DNA of 64,000 bases from contig NZ_JIAF01000004.1 in the NCBI RefSeq assembly GCF_000688375.1, forward strand, positions 1,550,001 through 1,614,000, in the 5' to 3' direction. Position numbers and translations under genes: made by a program. This DNA comes from Prevotella sp. HUN102 (GTDB lineage: Bacteria > Bacteroidota > Bacteroidia > Bacteroidales > Bacteroidaceae). Shown piece by piece: positions 43,345 through 52,951 of this stretch. The notes beneath the pieces are model-generated. The model was given only the letters and a program-made list of their open reading frames with translations. It made no database searches and was not told the origin of the DNA. Each line of letters opens with the position of its first letter. The stretch's first letter is position 1.

Positions 43345-44171
43345 GTGTAGGCAGTTCCCTGTTCGGTGCGCTTTCCTACAACCAAAACAAGGTCGATGAA
43401 GAGCAGGGAAAGGTACTTTTAAGCAACCGGATGTTCGAGAGCGAGGATGGGAATTTCAGCATCCGGCGATGTATGGAATGTTTCGATATGCACCTGCCCG
43501 CAGACTTGAAAACGGAAAAACCGATTATCCATATCTCCCTGAACCCGCACCCGGACGATGTGCTTTCCGACAGCCAGCTTGCGGATATTGCCAAAGAGTA
43601 TATGGATAAACTGGGGTATGGCAATCAACCGTATATGGTTTACAAGCACGAAGATATAGCAAGACACCATATACATATCGTTTCCATCCGGGTAGATGAT
43701 ACGGGCAAAAAGATAAATGACAAGTTCGAGCATATCCGCAGCAAACAAATCACCCGTGAACTGGAACAGAAGTACGGGCTACATCCGGCAGAGAAGAAAC
43801 AGGCAACCGAACGCCCCGAACTTAAAAAGGTGGACTACCGGGCAGGGGACGTAAAGCACCAGTTATCCAATACGGTGAAAGCCCTTGTCGGCAGTTACCG
43901 TTTCCAAAGTTTCACGGAGTACAAAGCCCTGCTATCTATATATAATGTACAGGTGGAAGAAGTGAAAGGGGAAGTGAACGGTAAACCTTATAACGGTATT
44001 GTCTATTCGGTAACCAATGACAAAGGAGAAAAGCAGGGAAACCCGTTAAAATCTTCCTCTTTGGGAAAGTCGGTAGGTTACGAAGCCATCCAACGACACA
44101 TCAAGAAATCCGCAAAGGACATTCAAGACAAAAACCTGAAAGAGCGCACCCGCCGGCAGTCGGCGCAGTGA
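43329..44171 (+). CDS. mobB: Relaxase MobB, N-terminal catalytic part
   Basis: 280 residues of a MobP-type relaxase. It begins VAKISVGSSLFGALSYNQNKVDEEQGKVL, a segment that contains the likely nucleophilic Tyr (SYNQNKV) near residue 16. The metal-binding His triad appears in ARHHIHIVSIRVDDTGKKI near residue 112. ISLNPHPDDVLSDSQLADIAKEYMDKLGY is also family typical. The frame ends with TGA in the TGATG junction at 44169-44173, shorter than usual MobB proteins (above 400 residues), because the C-terminal third continues in another frame. Confidence 0.9.
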   Translation: MVAKISVGSSLFGALSYNQNKVDEEQGKVLLSNRMFESEDGNFSIRRCMECFDMHLPADLKTEKPIIHISLNPHPDDVLSDSQLADIAKEYMDKLGYGNQPYMVYKHEDIARHHIHIVSIRVDDTGKKINDKFEHIRSKQITRELEQKYGLHPAEKKQATERPELKKVDYRAGDVKHQLSNTVKALVGSYRFQSFTEYKALLSIYNVQVEEVKGEVNGKPYNGIVYSVTNDKGEKQGNPLKSSSLGKSVGYEAIQRHIKKSAKDIQDKNLKERTRRQSAQ

Positions 44172-44572
44172 TGAAATCCGCCCGTAATCGTAAGGAACTG
44201 GAACAAGAACTGAAAAAGAAAGGTATAGATGTACTTTTCCGGCAGAACGATACAGGCAGGATATACGGTGTAACATTCATCGACCATGAAAGCCGTACCG
44301 TCCTGAACGGTTCACGGTTGGGAAAAGACTTTTCCGCCAATGTGTTCAACGACCTGTTTACTGGCTCCCGCACTCTTACTACGGGAAACAGCAAAGCGGA
44401 AATGCAGGAACACACGCAAGGGAATAACCCGACCGGGCATCTTTCAGAGGGGACGGGTAAAACCGTTGCCGGACTGTTCGGTTTGTTATCCGGTGGGAAT
44501 GATACACCGCCCGATAACAGCCAAGTTCCGTCACCCAAGAAGAAAAAGAAGAAGAAACAAAAACGTATTTAG
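44171..44572 (+). CDS. mobB: Relaxase MobB, C-terminal part in a shifted frame
   Basis: 133 residues from the ATG of the TGATG junction. MKSARNRKELEQELKKKGIDVLFRQNDTGRIYGVTFIDHESRTVLNGSRLGKDFSANVFNDLF in pieces is the conserved C-terminal domain of MobB. Reading this frame upstream without using the ATG gives AVGAVMKSARNRK, as expected for a continuous protein. The last 20 residues are poly-Lys. Either a frameshift mutation or a split relaxase with coupled translation. Confidence 0.8.
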   Translation: MKSARNRKELEQELKKKGIDVLFRQNDTGRIYGVTFIDHESRTVLNGSRLGKDFSANVFNDLFTGSRTLTTGNSKAEMQEHTQGNNPTGHLSEGTGKTVAGLFGLLSGGNDTPPDNSQVPSPKKKKKKKQKRI

Positions 44573-44591
44573 TAATCCTAAAAATTCAATT

Positions 44592-46604
44592 ATGCAGAAC
44601 GAAGATGATTTAAGAGGACTGGCAAAAGTCATGGACTTTATGCGGGCAATCAGTATTTTATTTGTAGTGATAAACATTTACTGGTTTTGTTACCAGTCGT
44701 TCCGGGAGTGGGGTATCAATATCGGGGTAGTCGATAAAATCCTGCTGAACTTCCAGCGTACCGCCGGGCTGTTCTCCAATATCCTGTACACCAAACTTTT
44801 TTCGGTGGTGTTCCTTGCGCTTTCCTGTTTGGGTACAAAAGGAGTGAAAGAGGAAAAAATCACATGGAATAAGATTTATGTGTTCCTGACAATCGGTTTT
44901 ATCCTGTTTTTCCTGAATTGGTGGCTGTTGGTTATGCCGTTGCCACTGGCGGCAAACACGGCATTGTATATCTTTACCATGACAGCCGGGTATCTTTCCC
45001 TGTTGGCTGCCGGAGTATGGATTTCCCGCCTGTTGAAAAATAACCTGATGGATGACGTGTTTAATACCGAGAATGAAAGTTTTGCACAGGAAACACGCTT
45101 GATAGAAAACGAGTATTCCATCAACCTGCCGACACGGTTCTACTACAAAAAGAAATGGAATGACGGATGGATAAACGTTGTAAACCCGTTCAGGGCAAGC
45201 ATGGTTTTAGGCACACCCGGTTCGGGAAAATCGTATGCGATAGTCAATAATTACATAAAACAGCAAATCGAAAAAGGCTTTGCTGTTTATATTTATGACT
45301 ACAAATTTCCTGACCTTTCGGAGATAGCTTACAATCACTTAATCAGCCATTTAGACGGGTATAAGGTGAAGCCTAAATTCTACATGATTAACTTTGACGA
45401 CCCACGTAAAAGCCACCGATGCAACCCGATAAATCCGGCGTTTATGACGGACATATCAGACGCATACGAAGCCAGTTATACAATCATGTTAAATTTGAAC
45501 CGCAGTTGGATAACCAAGCAGGGAGATTTCTTTGTGGAAAGCCCGATTATCCTGCTCGCTTCTATAATATGGTTTTTGAAAATCTATCAGGGTGGCAAGT
45601 ATTGTACATTTCCGCACGCCATTGAATTTCTGAACAAGAAATATGCCGATACGTTCACAATTTTAACCAGTTATCCCGAACTGGAAAACTACCTTTCGCC
45701 GTTCATGGACGCATGGGAATCGAATGCGCAAGACCAGTTGCAGGGGCAGCTTGCAAGTGCTAAAATCCCGCTTTCAAGGATGATTTCACCCGCCCTATAT
45801 TGGGTAATGACAGGTGATGATTTTTCACTGGATATAAACAACCCGAAAGAACCTAAGATATTGGTAGTAGGCAACAATCCCGACCGCCAAAATATCTATT
45901 CCTGTGCTTTGGGACTGTATAATTCCCGTATCGTGAAACTGATAAACAAGAAGCACCAACTCAAAAGTTCCGTGATAATTGACGAGTTGCCGACAGTATA
46001 TCTTCGGGGACTGGATAACCTGATAGCAACGGCACGAAGCAACAAGGTTGCGGTCTGTTTGGGCTTTCAGGATTTCAGCCAGTTACGCCGGGATTATGGG
46101 GACAAGGAAAGCAAAGTAATTGAAAATACAGTGGGTAATATCTTTTCCGGTCAGGTGGTTTCTGAAACGGCAAAAACGCTTTCAGACCGTTTCGGAAAGG
46201 TACTGCAAAAACGGCAAAGCATGACTATTAACCGGAATGACAAATCAACCTCTATCAGCACGCAGATGGATAGCCTGATACCACCCAGTAAAATATCCAA
46301 TCTCACACAGGGTATGTTTGTGGGTGCGGTCAGCGACAATTTCGATGAACGGATAGAGCAGAAAATATTCCATGCTGAAATTGTGGTGGATAACGAGAAA
46401 GTGAAGCGGGAAACAGCCAGTTACAAGAAACTGCCCCAAATTATAGATTTTAGGGACGAAAACGGGAACGACCGGATGCAGGAAGAAATACAGGCAAATT
46501 ACAACCGGGTCAAGCAGGAAGTCCAACAGATTGTCACGGACGAAATGGAACGGATAAAGAACGACCCTGATTTACAACATTTGATTAAAGATGTTGAAGA
46601 ATAA
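44592..46604 (+). CDS. mobC: Coupling protein MobC (VirD4/TraG-like)
   Basis: 670 residues. Several membrane helices (about 15-140: SILFVVINIYWFCYQSF, YVFLTIGFILFFLNWWLLVMPLPL, YIFTMTAGYLSLLAAGVWI) precede an ATPase with Walker A GTPGSGKSYAIVN near residue 215 and Walker B-like SSVIIDELPTVYLRG near residue 463. VirD4-type coupling proteins bring the relaxosome to the secretion channel. The start at ATG 44592 is preceded by an A/T-rich spacer; the longer frame from 44340 overlaps the MobB C-terminal gene. Confidence 0.95.
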   Translation: MQNEDDLRGLAKVMDFMRAISILFVVINIYWFCYQSFREWGINIGVVDKILLNFQRTAGLFSNILYTKLFSVVFLALSCLGTKGVKEEKITWNKIYVFLTIGFILFFLNWWLLVMPLPLAANTALYIFTMTAGYLSLLAAGVWISRLLKNNLMDDVFNTENESFAQETRLIENEYSINLPTRFYYKKKWNDGWINVVNPFRASMVLGTPGSGKSYAIVNNYIKQQIEKGFAVYIYDYKFPDLSEIAYNHLISHLDGYKVKPKFYMINFDDPRKSHRCNPINPAFMTDISDAYEASYTIMLNLNRSWITKQGDFFVESPIILLASIIWFLKIYQGGKYCTFPHAIEFLNKKYADTFTILTSYPELENYLSPFMDAWESNAQDQLQGQLASAKIPLSRMISPALYWVMTGDDFSLDINNPKEPKILVVGNNPDRQNIYSCALGLYNSRIVKLINKKHQLKSSVIIDELPTVYLRGLDNLIATARSNKVAVCLGFQDFSQLRRDYGDKESKVIENTVGNIFSGQVVSETAKTLSDRFGKVLQKRQSMTINRNDKSTSISTQMDSLIPPSKISNLTQGMFVGAVSDNFDERIEQKIFHAEIVVDNEKVKRETASYKKLPQIIDFRDENGNDRMQEEIQANYNRVKQEVQQIVTDEMERIKNDPDLQHLIKDVEE

Positions 46605-46637
46605 GCATTTGCCTTTCTTTAAGAATAGTATTATTTG

Positions 46638-46645
46638 TACTTTTG
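46638..46645 (+). promoter_or_regulatory. -7 box upstream of the HEPN-like gene
   Basis: TACTTTTG fits the Bacteroidetes -7 box and lies 24 bases before the ATG at 46669. It suggests the cargo gene has its own promoter after the mob genes. Confidence 0.45.
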
Positions 46646-46668
46646 GAGAAATTATAAATTTACTAATT

Positions 46669-48357
46669 ATGGATGAAAGAAATTATGTTTTATGCCAAGA
46701 TATAAAAGATAGAATATCTAAAAAGTTTATAGAGAATGGATGGATAACAGTTAGTGATATTGGAATACATTCTGCATTAGTAACAGATGAAAATGTATTA
46801 GAAGTATTGGGTAACTATTGTTGGGATTTGCCGCGAGGGGATGGAATGCCGGGTGTTTCTGTAAGGTATGTAAATAAAAAGCCTATTGTGAATTATGATA
46901 GATTGGGACACAATAAATGTGAACCTTTTGTTTTTTATAGGGATGGTTATGGTACACATCCATCTTATATTGAACTATCCGAAGAATTTAGATTGTATCA
47001 TAATTTGCATGAAAAATACATTTCAGAAGAAGAAAAGAACTATGTTGTTATGAATAATGGTTCAGAAGAGGTCGTAGCAAAACTATCTAAAATATCATTA
47101 TACATCAAAGCTAAATATGTAAAGGATTATCTTGCGATAAGAAAAATTAATCTATTAATATTCTTTGATATAGAAAATTACGGTTCTTCAACGTATTCAG
47201 AACTCAATATTATTCCTGTTAATAATCAAATAATAAAGGAAGATAATTATATATATAATTATACGAATATGTTTGAGTATTTTAATGAAGAAAAAAAATC
47301 TTGTGGTTGGATAATGGGGAAATGTGTTTTACGCTACGAACAAAAGACGGACTATGACCCTTTTGAACGTGATAATAATCAATATTTAGATTATATAATT
47401 GGATATGATGATAATGGAGAAGAATTACTACATACTTGCAATAAGGATTTTCTATCAAATTACTTCGTTCAAAAAGAAAATGAACCGTTAGAACTAACGC
47501 CTGTATTTTTTTCTAAAGATGTATTAAATAAGTATTATAACAACCCCAATAAATACACAGTTAGTGATGGTCTTATTACTTGTGATGGTTCATGGAGTTT
47601 AAAGGTTGATAATAATTGTAAAGAGTATGTTGTTGTAATGTTAGTTGATTTAGGAACATTAGATTATAAGGAACAATCCTATTGGAAAGGGTTTAATATA
47701 GCTCCACCCCATAAAGGATGCTTAAGTTATACAGCTTATCAACGATGGATTAATGGAGTTTGGTGTAATCCCATAAGCCCTGATTTTGTATTTAAGCAGA
47801 AGTATAAATCTTTTAATAAGAAATGGCATGAAATATACGGTTGGTATTTGTTTCTACCTCTAATAAATGAAGATGAACATAGATTTAAAACATTACATTG
47901 CTTGACTACTTTAGATAACGAGCAGGATTTTGACGAGCAAATTTTATCTTTAGTAAAATTATTTATAGACTCTCTAAATCAGGAAGAATTAATAAAAAAT
48001 GTCTGTATTGAGAAAAAAGAAGTAGTAGATTTTCTAAAAAGAAAGAAGTTTGATAGTTTGAAAGATGTTAAAGCTGGTATAGATAAATTTGAGCTATTTA
48101 TTTTGTCCCAAAAATATCCAATTCCTGATATGTTTAACTTTTTAAGGAAATTGCAGGATTTACGCTCTCGTGATGTTGCTCATAGAAAAAGCTCTAATAA
48201 AAGTAATCGAAAAAGTATAGTTGATTTTTTTAATTTAGAAACTAAGCCTAAACAACAAATACTTGATGATATTTTTAAAGATGTAATAGAGACTATTTCA
48301 ACATTAGAAGATTTGTTTATAAATGAAAACCCTAAAAATATAATACCGAAAAAATAG
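46669..48357 (+). CDS. Large uncharacterised protein with HEPN-like C-terminus
   Basis: 562 residues from ATG 46669; the longer frame overlaps mobC. It is very A+T-rich compared with the neighbouring mob and topB genes, a sign of separate origin. The N-terminal part (about 1-330) is not recognised. The middle has a conserved-looking block (YWKGFNIAPPHKGCLSYTAYQRWINGVWCNP, then KKWHEIYGWYLFLPLINEDEHRFKTLHCLTTLDNEQDFDEQILSLVKLFIDSLNQ). The C-terminus has LRSRDVAHRK, an R-x5-H pattern (Arg-Ser-Arg-Asp-Val-Ala-His) as in HEPN ribonucleases, followed by a helical tail. It is a lone cargo gene with its own promoter and terminator. A defence role is likely but unproven. Confidence 0.8.
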   Translation: MDERNYVLCQDIKDRISKKFIENGWITVSDIGIHSALVTDENVLEVLGNYCWDLPRGDGMPGVSVRYVNKKPIVNYDRLGHNKCEPFVFYRDGYGTHPSYIELSEEFRLYHNLHEKYISEEEKNYVVMNNGSEEVVAKLSKISLYIKAKYVKDYLAIRKINLLIFFDIENYGSSTYSELNIIPVNNQIIKEDNYIYNYTNMFEYFNEEKKSCGWIMGKCVLRYEQKTDYDPFERDNNQYLDYIIGYDDNGEELLHTCNKDFLSNYFVQKENEPLELTPVFFSKDVLNKYYNNPNKYTVSDGLITCDGSWSLKVDNNCKEYVVVMLVDLGTLDYKEQSYWKGFNIAPPHKGCLSYTAYQRWINGVWCNPISPDFVFKQKYKSFNKKWHEIYGWYLFLPLINEDEHRFKTLHCLTTLDNEQDFDEQILSLVKLFIDSLNQEELIKNVCIEKKEVVDFLKRKKFDSLKDVKAGIDKFELFILSQKYPIPDMFNFLRKLQDLRSRDVAHRKSSNKSNRKSIVDFFNLETKPKQQILDDIFKDVIETISTLEDLFINENPKNIIPKK

Positions 48358-48375
48358 TTTTTTTTGTGCCATAAT

Positions 48376-48406
48376 AAAAAGCAATCTCATTGAGGTTGCT
48401 TTTTTT
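48376..48406 (+). terminator. Terminator of the HEPN-like gene
   Basis: AAAAAGCAATCTC pairs with GAGGTTGCTTTTT (one G-T pair), ending in a T-run of seven. It lies about 20 bases after the stop. Confidence 0.82.
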
Positions 48407-48541
48407 ATATACTTCTGTGTAGACTAATGAAGCCAAACGAGGACAAATGAAGCCACCCGTTCCCAAATCCTTAAATATACTCTATTTCATCCTTACTTTT
48501 ACTTCCGAAATTTTTATTTACTCACTAAAATTCAAAAAGTT

Positions 48542-50062
48542 ATGGATGTAAACACAGCCAACCAGTCCACCACTGACGAACAGATGATGGATATTCTTCT
48601 TGTACTGGATAAGGAGAAAAAGACAATCAGCGCAGTGAAAGGCGTGGATGAAAACGGGGAACTCCAAACCGTACCGCCGGAAAACAACAGCGAACTTCTG
48701 AAATTCGACCGTCACGGCGATTTCTTTTCCAACTTCTTTTCCAACATGATGAACCAGTTGAAGAACCCGACCCGCTTCAACTTCTTTAAAATCCCCAAGA
48801 TTGAACTTCCCAAGATTACACCGATAATCAGGGACAACTTCGACCATCCGACCGCCAAGAATGAAGCGGAGATAGAACGTTACCGGGTAACACCCGAAAC
48901 GCTGAAACAGGGGGTGAAGAATGAACAACCGAACCAAACACAACAGCAACCGCAGCAGGAAGCAACGGCACAAGCACCGCAGCAACCTGACAAAAGCAAG
49001 TATGTTATCGACCCTGACAAGGTGGACTGGGAAGCCCTGAAAAACTTCGGGCTTTCCAAAGAACAGCTTGAAAAGGCAAAGGCTTTAGAACCCATGCTAA
49101 GGGGGTACAAGTCACCCGGTGCGTTCTCCATCGTAGGAAACTACAATTCCGCCATTATGAAACTGGACGCACGCCTGTCTTTCCGACATGATAAGGACGG
49201 GAATGTGGTTTTGGCGATACACGGCATCCGCCAAAAGCCGGAACTTGAACGCCCGTTCTTCGGGCATGAATTTTCCAAAGAGGATAAAGCCAATCTTCTT
49301 GAAACGGGCAATATGGGACGGATAGTGAACCTGAAAAACTATATCACGGGAGAAATGATACCTTCTTTCGTCAGCGTGGATAAGGTGACAAACGAACTGG
49401 TTTCCATACGTGCAAGCAGCGTCCAAATCCCCGATGAAATAAAGGGTGTCAAACTTAGTAAGGAACAGCAGCAAGCCTTACGGGAGGGAAAGGGTGTATT
49501 CCTTGAAAACATGATTTCCAACCGTAAAAATCCTTTTTCCGCAACCGTTCAGGTCAATGCCGACAAGAAAAGTTTGGAATTTATCTATCCCAATGCCAAA
49601 CAGTCACAGGAGCAACGGCAGAAACAGGAACAGCCGAACAACCTTGTCACCAGTGACGGTGTAACCATCCCCAAGAGCATTTCAGGAATAGAACTGACAC
49701 GCCAGCAACAGCAGGATTTAGTCGATGACAAGACCATCTTTGTTGCCGGGCTGAAAGACAAGAGAGGGGTCGAATACGATGCTTATATTCAGGTGAACCA
49801 TGACAAGAAGAAACTCGGCTTTTACAGCGACAATCCCAGTTTTGACCGTTCCGCCGTGAAAGAGATTACTCCGGCAAGCAAGAACCGCACACAGGTAGCA
49901 GTCAATTCGGAGGGCAAGACCAACGAAGCCACCAAGAAAGTGAAAGAACCTTTGAAAAAGGGTCAGGACAAGCCCACTGAAAAACAGAAAACCAAGCAGG
50001 ATAAAAAGGAGAAGCAGGAGCAGACGGACAAACCCAAACAAAGCAGGGGACGCAAAAGATGA
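48542..50062 (+). CDS. DUF4099/DUF3945 domain protein
   Basis: 506 residues. N-terminal part (about 1-110) with VNTANQSTTDEQMMDILLVLDKEKKTISAVKG is typical of DUF4099; a Gln-rich linker follows; then two copies of DUF3945. The repeats start VQIPDEIKGVKLSKEQQQALREGKGVFLENM and VTIPKSISGIELTRQQQQDLVDDKTIFVAGL and each ends in an I-Q-V-N strand plus Asp/Lys turn. The last 60 residues are Lys/Glu-rich and disordered. Present in many CTns downstream of the mob genes; function unknown, possibly DNA-associated. It overlaps the next gene by 4 bases. Confidence 0.9.
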   Translation: MDVNTANQSTTDEQMMDILLVLDKEKKTISAVKGVDENGELQTVPPENNSELLKFDRHGDFFSNFFSNMMNQLKNPTRFNFFKIPKIELPKITPIIRDNFDHPTAKNEAEIERYRVTPETLKQGVKNEQPNQTQQQPQQEATAQAPQQPDKSKYVIDPDKVDWEALKNFGLSKEQLEKAKALEPMLRGYKSPGAFSIVGNYNSAIMKLDARLSFRHDKDGNVVLAIHGIRQKPELERPFFGHEFSKEDKANLLETGNMGRIVNLKNYITGEMIPSFVSVDKVTNELVSIRASSVQIPDEIKGVKLSKEQQQALREGKGVFLENMISNRKNPFSATVQVNADKKSLEFIYPNAKQSQEQRQKQEQPNNLVTSDGVTIPKSISGIELTRQQQQDLVDDKTIFVAGLKDKRGVEYDAYIQVNHDKKKLGFYSDNPSFDRSAVKEITPASKNRTQVAVNSEGKTNEATKKVKEPLKKGQDKPTEKQKTKQDKKEKQEQTDKPKQSRGRKR

Positions 50063-50247
50063 TAGCGGTATTAATCCTTATCCCGGTTATCGGTTTCGTC
50101 CTGTTTCTCTTTGCCTGTTACAAAACGAACTGGAAAGCCATAGACGAGCAGAACCGACAATTTTATGTAGATGGCTATCACATCTATTATGACCGGAAAA
50201 TCCTAAGACAAAAAGAAGTGGAACAATTAAAATCGAAATTAGAATGA
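50059..50247 (+). CDS. Small single-helix membrane protein
   Basis: 62 residues: an N-terminal membrane helix (IAVLILIPVIGFVLFLFACY) and a short hydrophilic C-terminus (AIDEQNRQFYVDGYHIYYDRKILRQKEVEQLKSKLE). It overlaps both neighbours by 4 bases (ATGA type), so it is translated as part of the operon with topB. No known family. Confidence 0.72.
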   Translation: MIAVLILIPVIGFVLFLFACYKTNWKAIDEQNRQFYVDGYHIYYDRKILRQKEVEQLKSKLE

Positions 50248-52325
50248 TTGCAGTAATCGGAGAAAAACCAAGCGTGGCAAGGGACATTGCCCGCATTTTA
50301 GGAGCGAGTGAAAAACAGGATGGCTACCTTTCAGGTAACGGGTATCTCGTTACCTGGGCGTTCGGCCATCTTGTAGGATTGGCAATGCCGGAAGCCTACG
50401 GCATACAGAGTTTCCGCCGGGAAAGCCTGCCCATCATCCCGGAGAGTTTTCAACTTACCCCCCGGCAAATGAAAGCGGATAAGGGGTACAAGGCTGACCC
50501 CGGAGCGTTGAAACAGCTAAAGGTAATCAAAGAGGTATTCAGCCAGTCGGACAAGATAATAGTCGCTACGGATGCAGGAAGAGAGGGGGAACTTATCTTC
50601 CGCTACATCTACCAGTATATCGGATGCAACAAGCCCTTTGTCCGCTTATGGATAAGCAGCCTTACGGACAAGGCAATCCGTGAGGGACTGCAAAACCTGA
50701 AAGCCGGTAGCCTGTATGATAACCTTTTCCTTTCGGCACAGGCACGCAGCGAAGCGGATTATTTGATAGGGATTAATGGTACACAGGCTTTAAGCGTGGC
50801 AGCCGGACAAGGAATATTCTCTTTGGGACGGGTACAGTCGCCCACATTGGCTATGATATGCACCCGCTTTTTGGAAAACAAGAACTTTGTCCCGCAAAAA
50901 TATTGGCAACTGAAATTACAGTCGGCAAAAGACAATATCTCTTTTTCTGCCCTATCCGTAGAAAAACACGATGCACAGCAGACCGCCATCGACACACTGC
51001 AAAGGATAAAGGAAGCGGAAATGGTACGGGTGAAATCCGTAGAGCGTAAGGAAGTGAGCCAAGAACCGCCCTTGCTCTATGATTTAACTACGTTGCAAAA
51101 GGAAGCGAATACGAAACTGAATCTCTCCGCAGACAAGACATTATCCATCGCACAAAAATTATACGAGGGTAAGCTAATCAGCTACCCCCGAACCGGAAGC
51201 CGTTACATATCACAAGACGTGTTCGAGGAAATCTCGGAACGTCTTGTTAATTTGGAACAGTACACCCGCTTTGCCGGGTATGCAGCCGGGATGAAAGGCA
51301 AAGCCTTAAATTCCCGTTCTGTGAATGATGGCAAGGTAACAGACCACCACGCCCTGATAGTAACGGAAAACCTGCCCGACAAGATGGAAGCTGACGAACA
51401 GGCAATCTATGAACTGATAGCCGGACGGATGTTGGAAGCCTTTTCTGAAAAATGCGTCAAAGATGTTACCAGTGTAACGCTGGAATGTGCAGGGGCACTT
51501 TTCACGGTCAAAGGGTCTGTAACCAAATCTGCCGGATGGCGTGCCGTATTCGCAGAAAAAGAGGACGGGGAAGATAACGCCACTTTGCCTGCCATGCAGG
51601 ACGGAGATAGTTTACCGCTTTCCGGCATTGAACTACTGGAGAAACAGACCAAGCCCAAGCCGTTACACACGGAAAGCAGTTTGCTTTCTTCAATGGAAAC
51701 GGCGGGTAAGGAACTGGAAAACGCAGAACTGAAAGCAAGCATGAAAGATATGGGTATCGGCACGCCCGCAACACGGGCAGCCATTATCGAAACGCTGTTT
51801 TCCCGCCAGTACATCATCCGGGAGAAAAAGAACCTTGTCCCGACCGAGAAAGGGCTTGCTGTTTACAACATCATCCGGGACAAGAAAATAGCGGACGTGG
51901 AAATGACGGGTATGTGGGAAAATACGCTTGCCAAAATAGAAAGCGGGGAAATGAACCCCGACACATTCCGCAAAGGTATTGAGGTGTACACAAGGCAAAT
52001 CACGGCTGAACTTTTGGATGTTCGGCTTTCTCTCGCTTCGGGTAATGATTGTACCTGCCCGAAATGCAAGACCGGACGTATTTTATTTTATCCGAAAGTC
52101 GCCAAGTGTTCCAATGTGGACTGTTCCGTTACCATCTTCCGCAACAAGAGCGACAAGCAGCTAACGGACAAACAGATTACCGAACTGGTGACGACCGGGA
52201 AAACCGGGCTAATTAAAGGCTTTAAAAGCAAGAGCGGTAAAGTCTTTGACGCTTCACTCGCTTTTGACGAACAGTTTAATGTTACTTTCGTGTTTCCTGA
52301 AAAGAAAAGCAAGTCGAAGAAATAA
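50244..52325 (+). CDS. topB: DNA topoisomerase III (TopB-type)
   Basis: 693 residues, type IA topoisomerase. Toprim domain: VIGEKPSVARDIARILGASEK at the N-terminus, and ATDAGREGELIFRYIYQYI near residue 105. Active-site Tyr in ISYPRTGSRYIS near residue 312. C-terminal Cys4 zinc motif: CTCPKCKTGR and CSNVDC near residues 600-625. Plasmid and CTn-encoded copies may resolve DNA during transfer. A terminator follows (52398). Confidence 0.96.
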   Translation: MIAVIGEKPSVARDIARILGASEKQDGYLSGNGYLVTWAFGHLVGLAMPEAYGIQSFRRESLPIIPESFQLTPRQMKADKGYKADPGALKQLKVIKEVFSQSDKIIVATDAGREGELIFRYIYQYIGCNKPFVRLWISSLTDKAIREGLQNLKAGSLYDNLFLSAQARSEADYLIGINGTQALSVAAGQGIFSLGRVQSPTLAMICTRFLENKNFVPQKYWQLKLQSAKDNISFSALSVEKHDAQQTAIDTLQRIKEAEMVRVKSVERKEVSQEPPLLYDLTTLQKEANTKLNLSADKTLSIAQKLYEGKLISYPRTGSRYISQDVFEEISERLVNLEQYTRFAGYAAGMKGKALNSRSVNDGKVTDHHALIVTENLPDKMEADEQAIYELIAGRMLEAFSEKCVKDVTSVTLECAGALFTVKGSVTKSAGWRAVFAEKEDGEDNATLPAMQDGDSLPLSGIELLEKQTKPKPLHTESSLLSSMETAGKELENAELKASMKDMGIGTPATRAAIIETLFSRQYIIREKKNLVPTEKGLAVYNIIRDKKIADVEMTGMWENTLAKIESGEMNPDTFRKGIEVYTRQITAELLDVRLSLASGNDCTCPKCKTGRILFYPKVAKCSNVDCSVTIFRNKSDKQLTDKQITELVTTGKTGLIKGFKSKSGKVFDASLAFDEQFNVTFVFPEKKSKSKK

Positions 52326-52397
52326 GCTGGAAATCGTTATATTTGCCACAGAAACTTTCATTATAGATAGATTTATAATTGAAATTTTTGTGGTTGA

Positions 52398-52427
52398 AGC
52401 ACCCGGAGGGACACCGGGTGCTTTTTT
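52398..52427 (+). terminator. Terminator of topB
   Basis: AGCACCCGG (52398-52406) pairs with CCGGGTGCT (52414-52422) across a 7-base loop, followed by a run of six T. It lies between the convergent topB and reductase genes. Confidence 0.92.
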
Positions 52428-52429
52428 AA

Positions 52430-52951
52430 TCATTCTCCTTTATACTGGTAGGTCAGGCAAACTACCTGATTGTCTATCACCCGATGTCCGGTCAGTTCCC
52501 ACTTCGACCCGAAAGTCTTTCCAATGAACTTGATACCGTCCCCCAACATGACAGGGACAATATACAGCGTTATTTCGTCCAGCAGGGACGCTTCAATCAG
52601 CGAGGTTATAAACTTACCGCCGCCAATGACCTGAATATCCGTTTCCGAACTTGATTTAAGTTCATTGATAGCCCGTAAAGGCACATCGGTAAGAAAGGTA
52701 ATATTATCTTTACGAGTAACATTGGTGTCGTAATGGGACACTACAAAAGTCTTTTTACTTTTATACGGCCATCCGCCCCAATTCCTGAAAATCATATTAT
52801 AAGTATTCACCCCAGCAATAAAAACAGAGGGTATTTCATAGGCTGCCGAAATCTCTTTCTTTATATTTCCGGGCATCCAGTTTAAATCTCCATCTTTTCG
52901 GGCTATAAATCCATCAAGAGAGATTACAATACAGGTTTTTAAATGTTTCAT
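52430..52951 (-). CDS. Dihydrofolate reductase / RibD C-terminal-domain family protein
   Basis: 173 residues of the DHFR/RibD-C fold: CIVISLDGFIARKDGDLNWM at the N-terminus, VFIAGVNTYNMI and TFVVSHY in the middle, IQVIGGGKFITSLIEASLLDEITLYIVPVMLGDGIKFIG (GGG motif for NADPH) in the last third. It is a probable NADPH-dependent reductase; the substrate is unknown and trimethoprim resistance cannot be inferred. It faces topB, sharing only the terminator zone. Confidence 0.85.
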   Translation of the reverse strand: MKHLKTCIVISLDGFIARKDGDLNWMPGNIKKEISAAYEIPSVFIAGVNTYNMIFRNWGGWPYKSKKTFVVSHYDTNVTRKDNITFLTDVPLRAINELKSSSETDIQVIGGGKFITSLIEASLLDEITLYIVPVMLGDGIKFIGKTFGSKWELTGHRVIDNQVVCLTYQYKGE

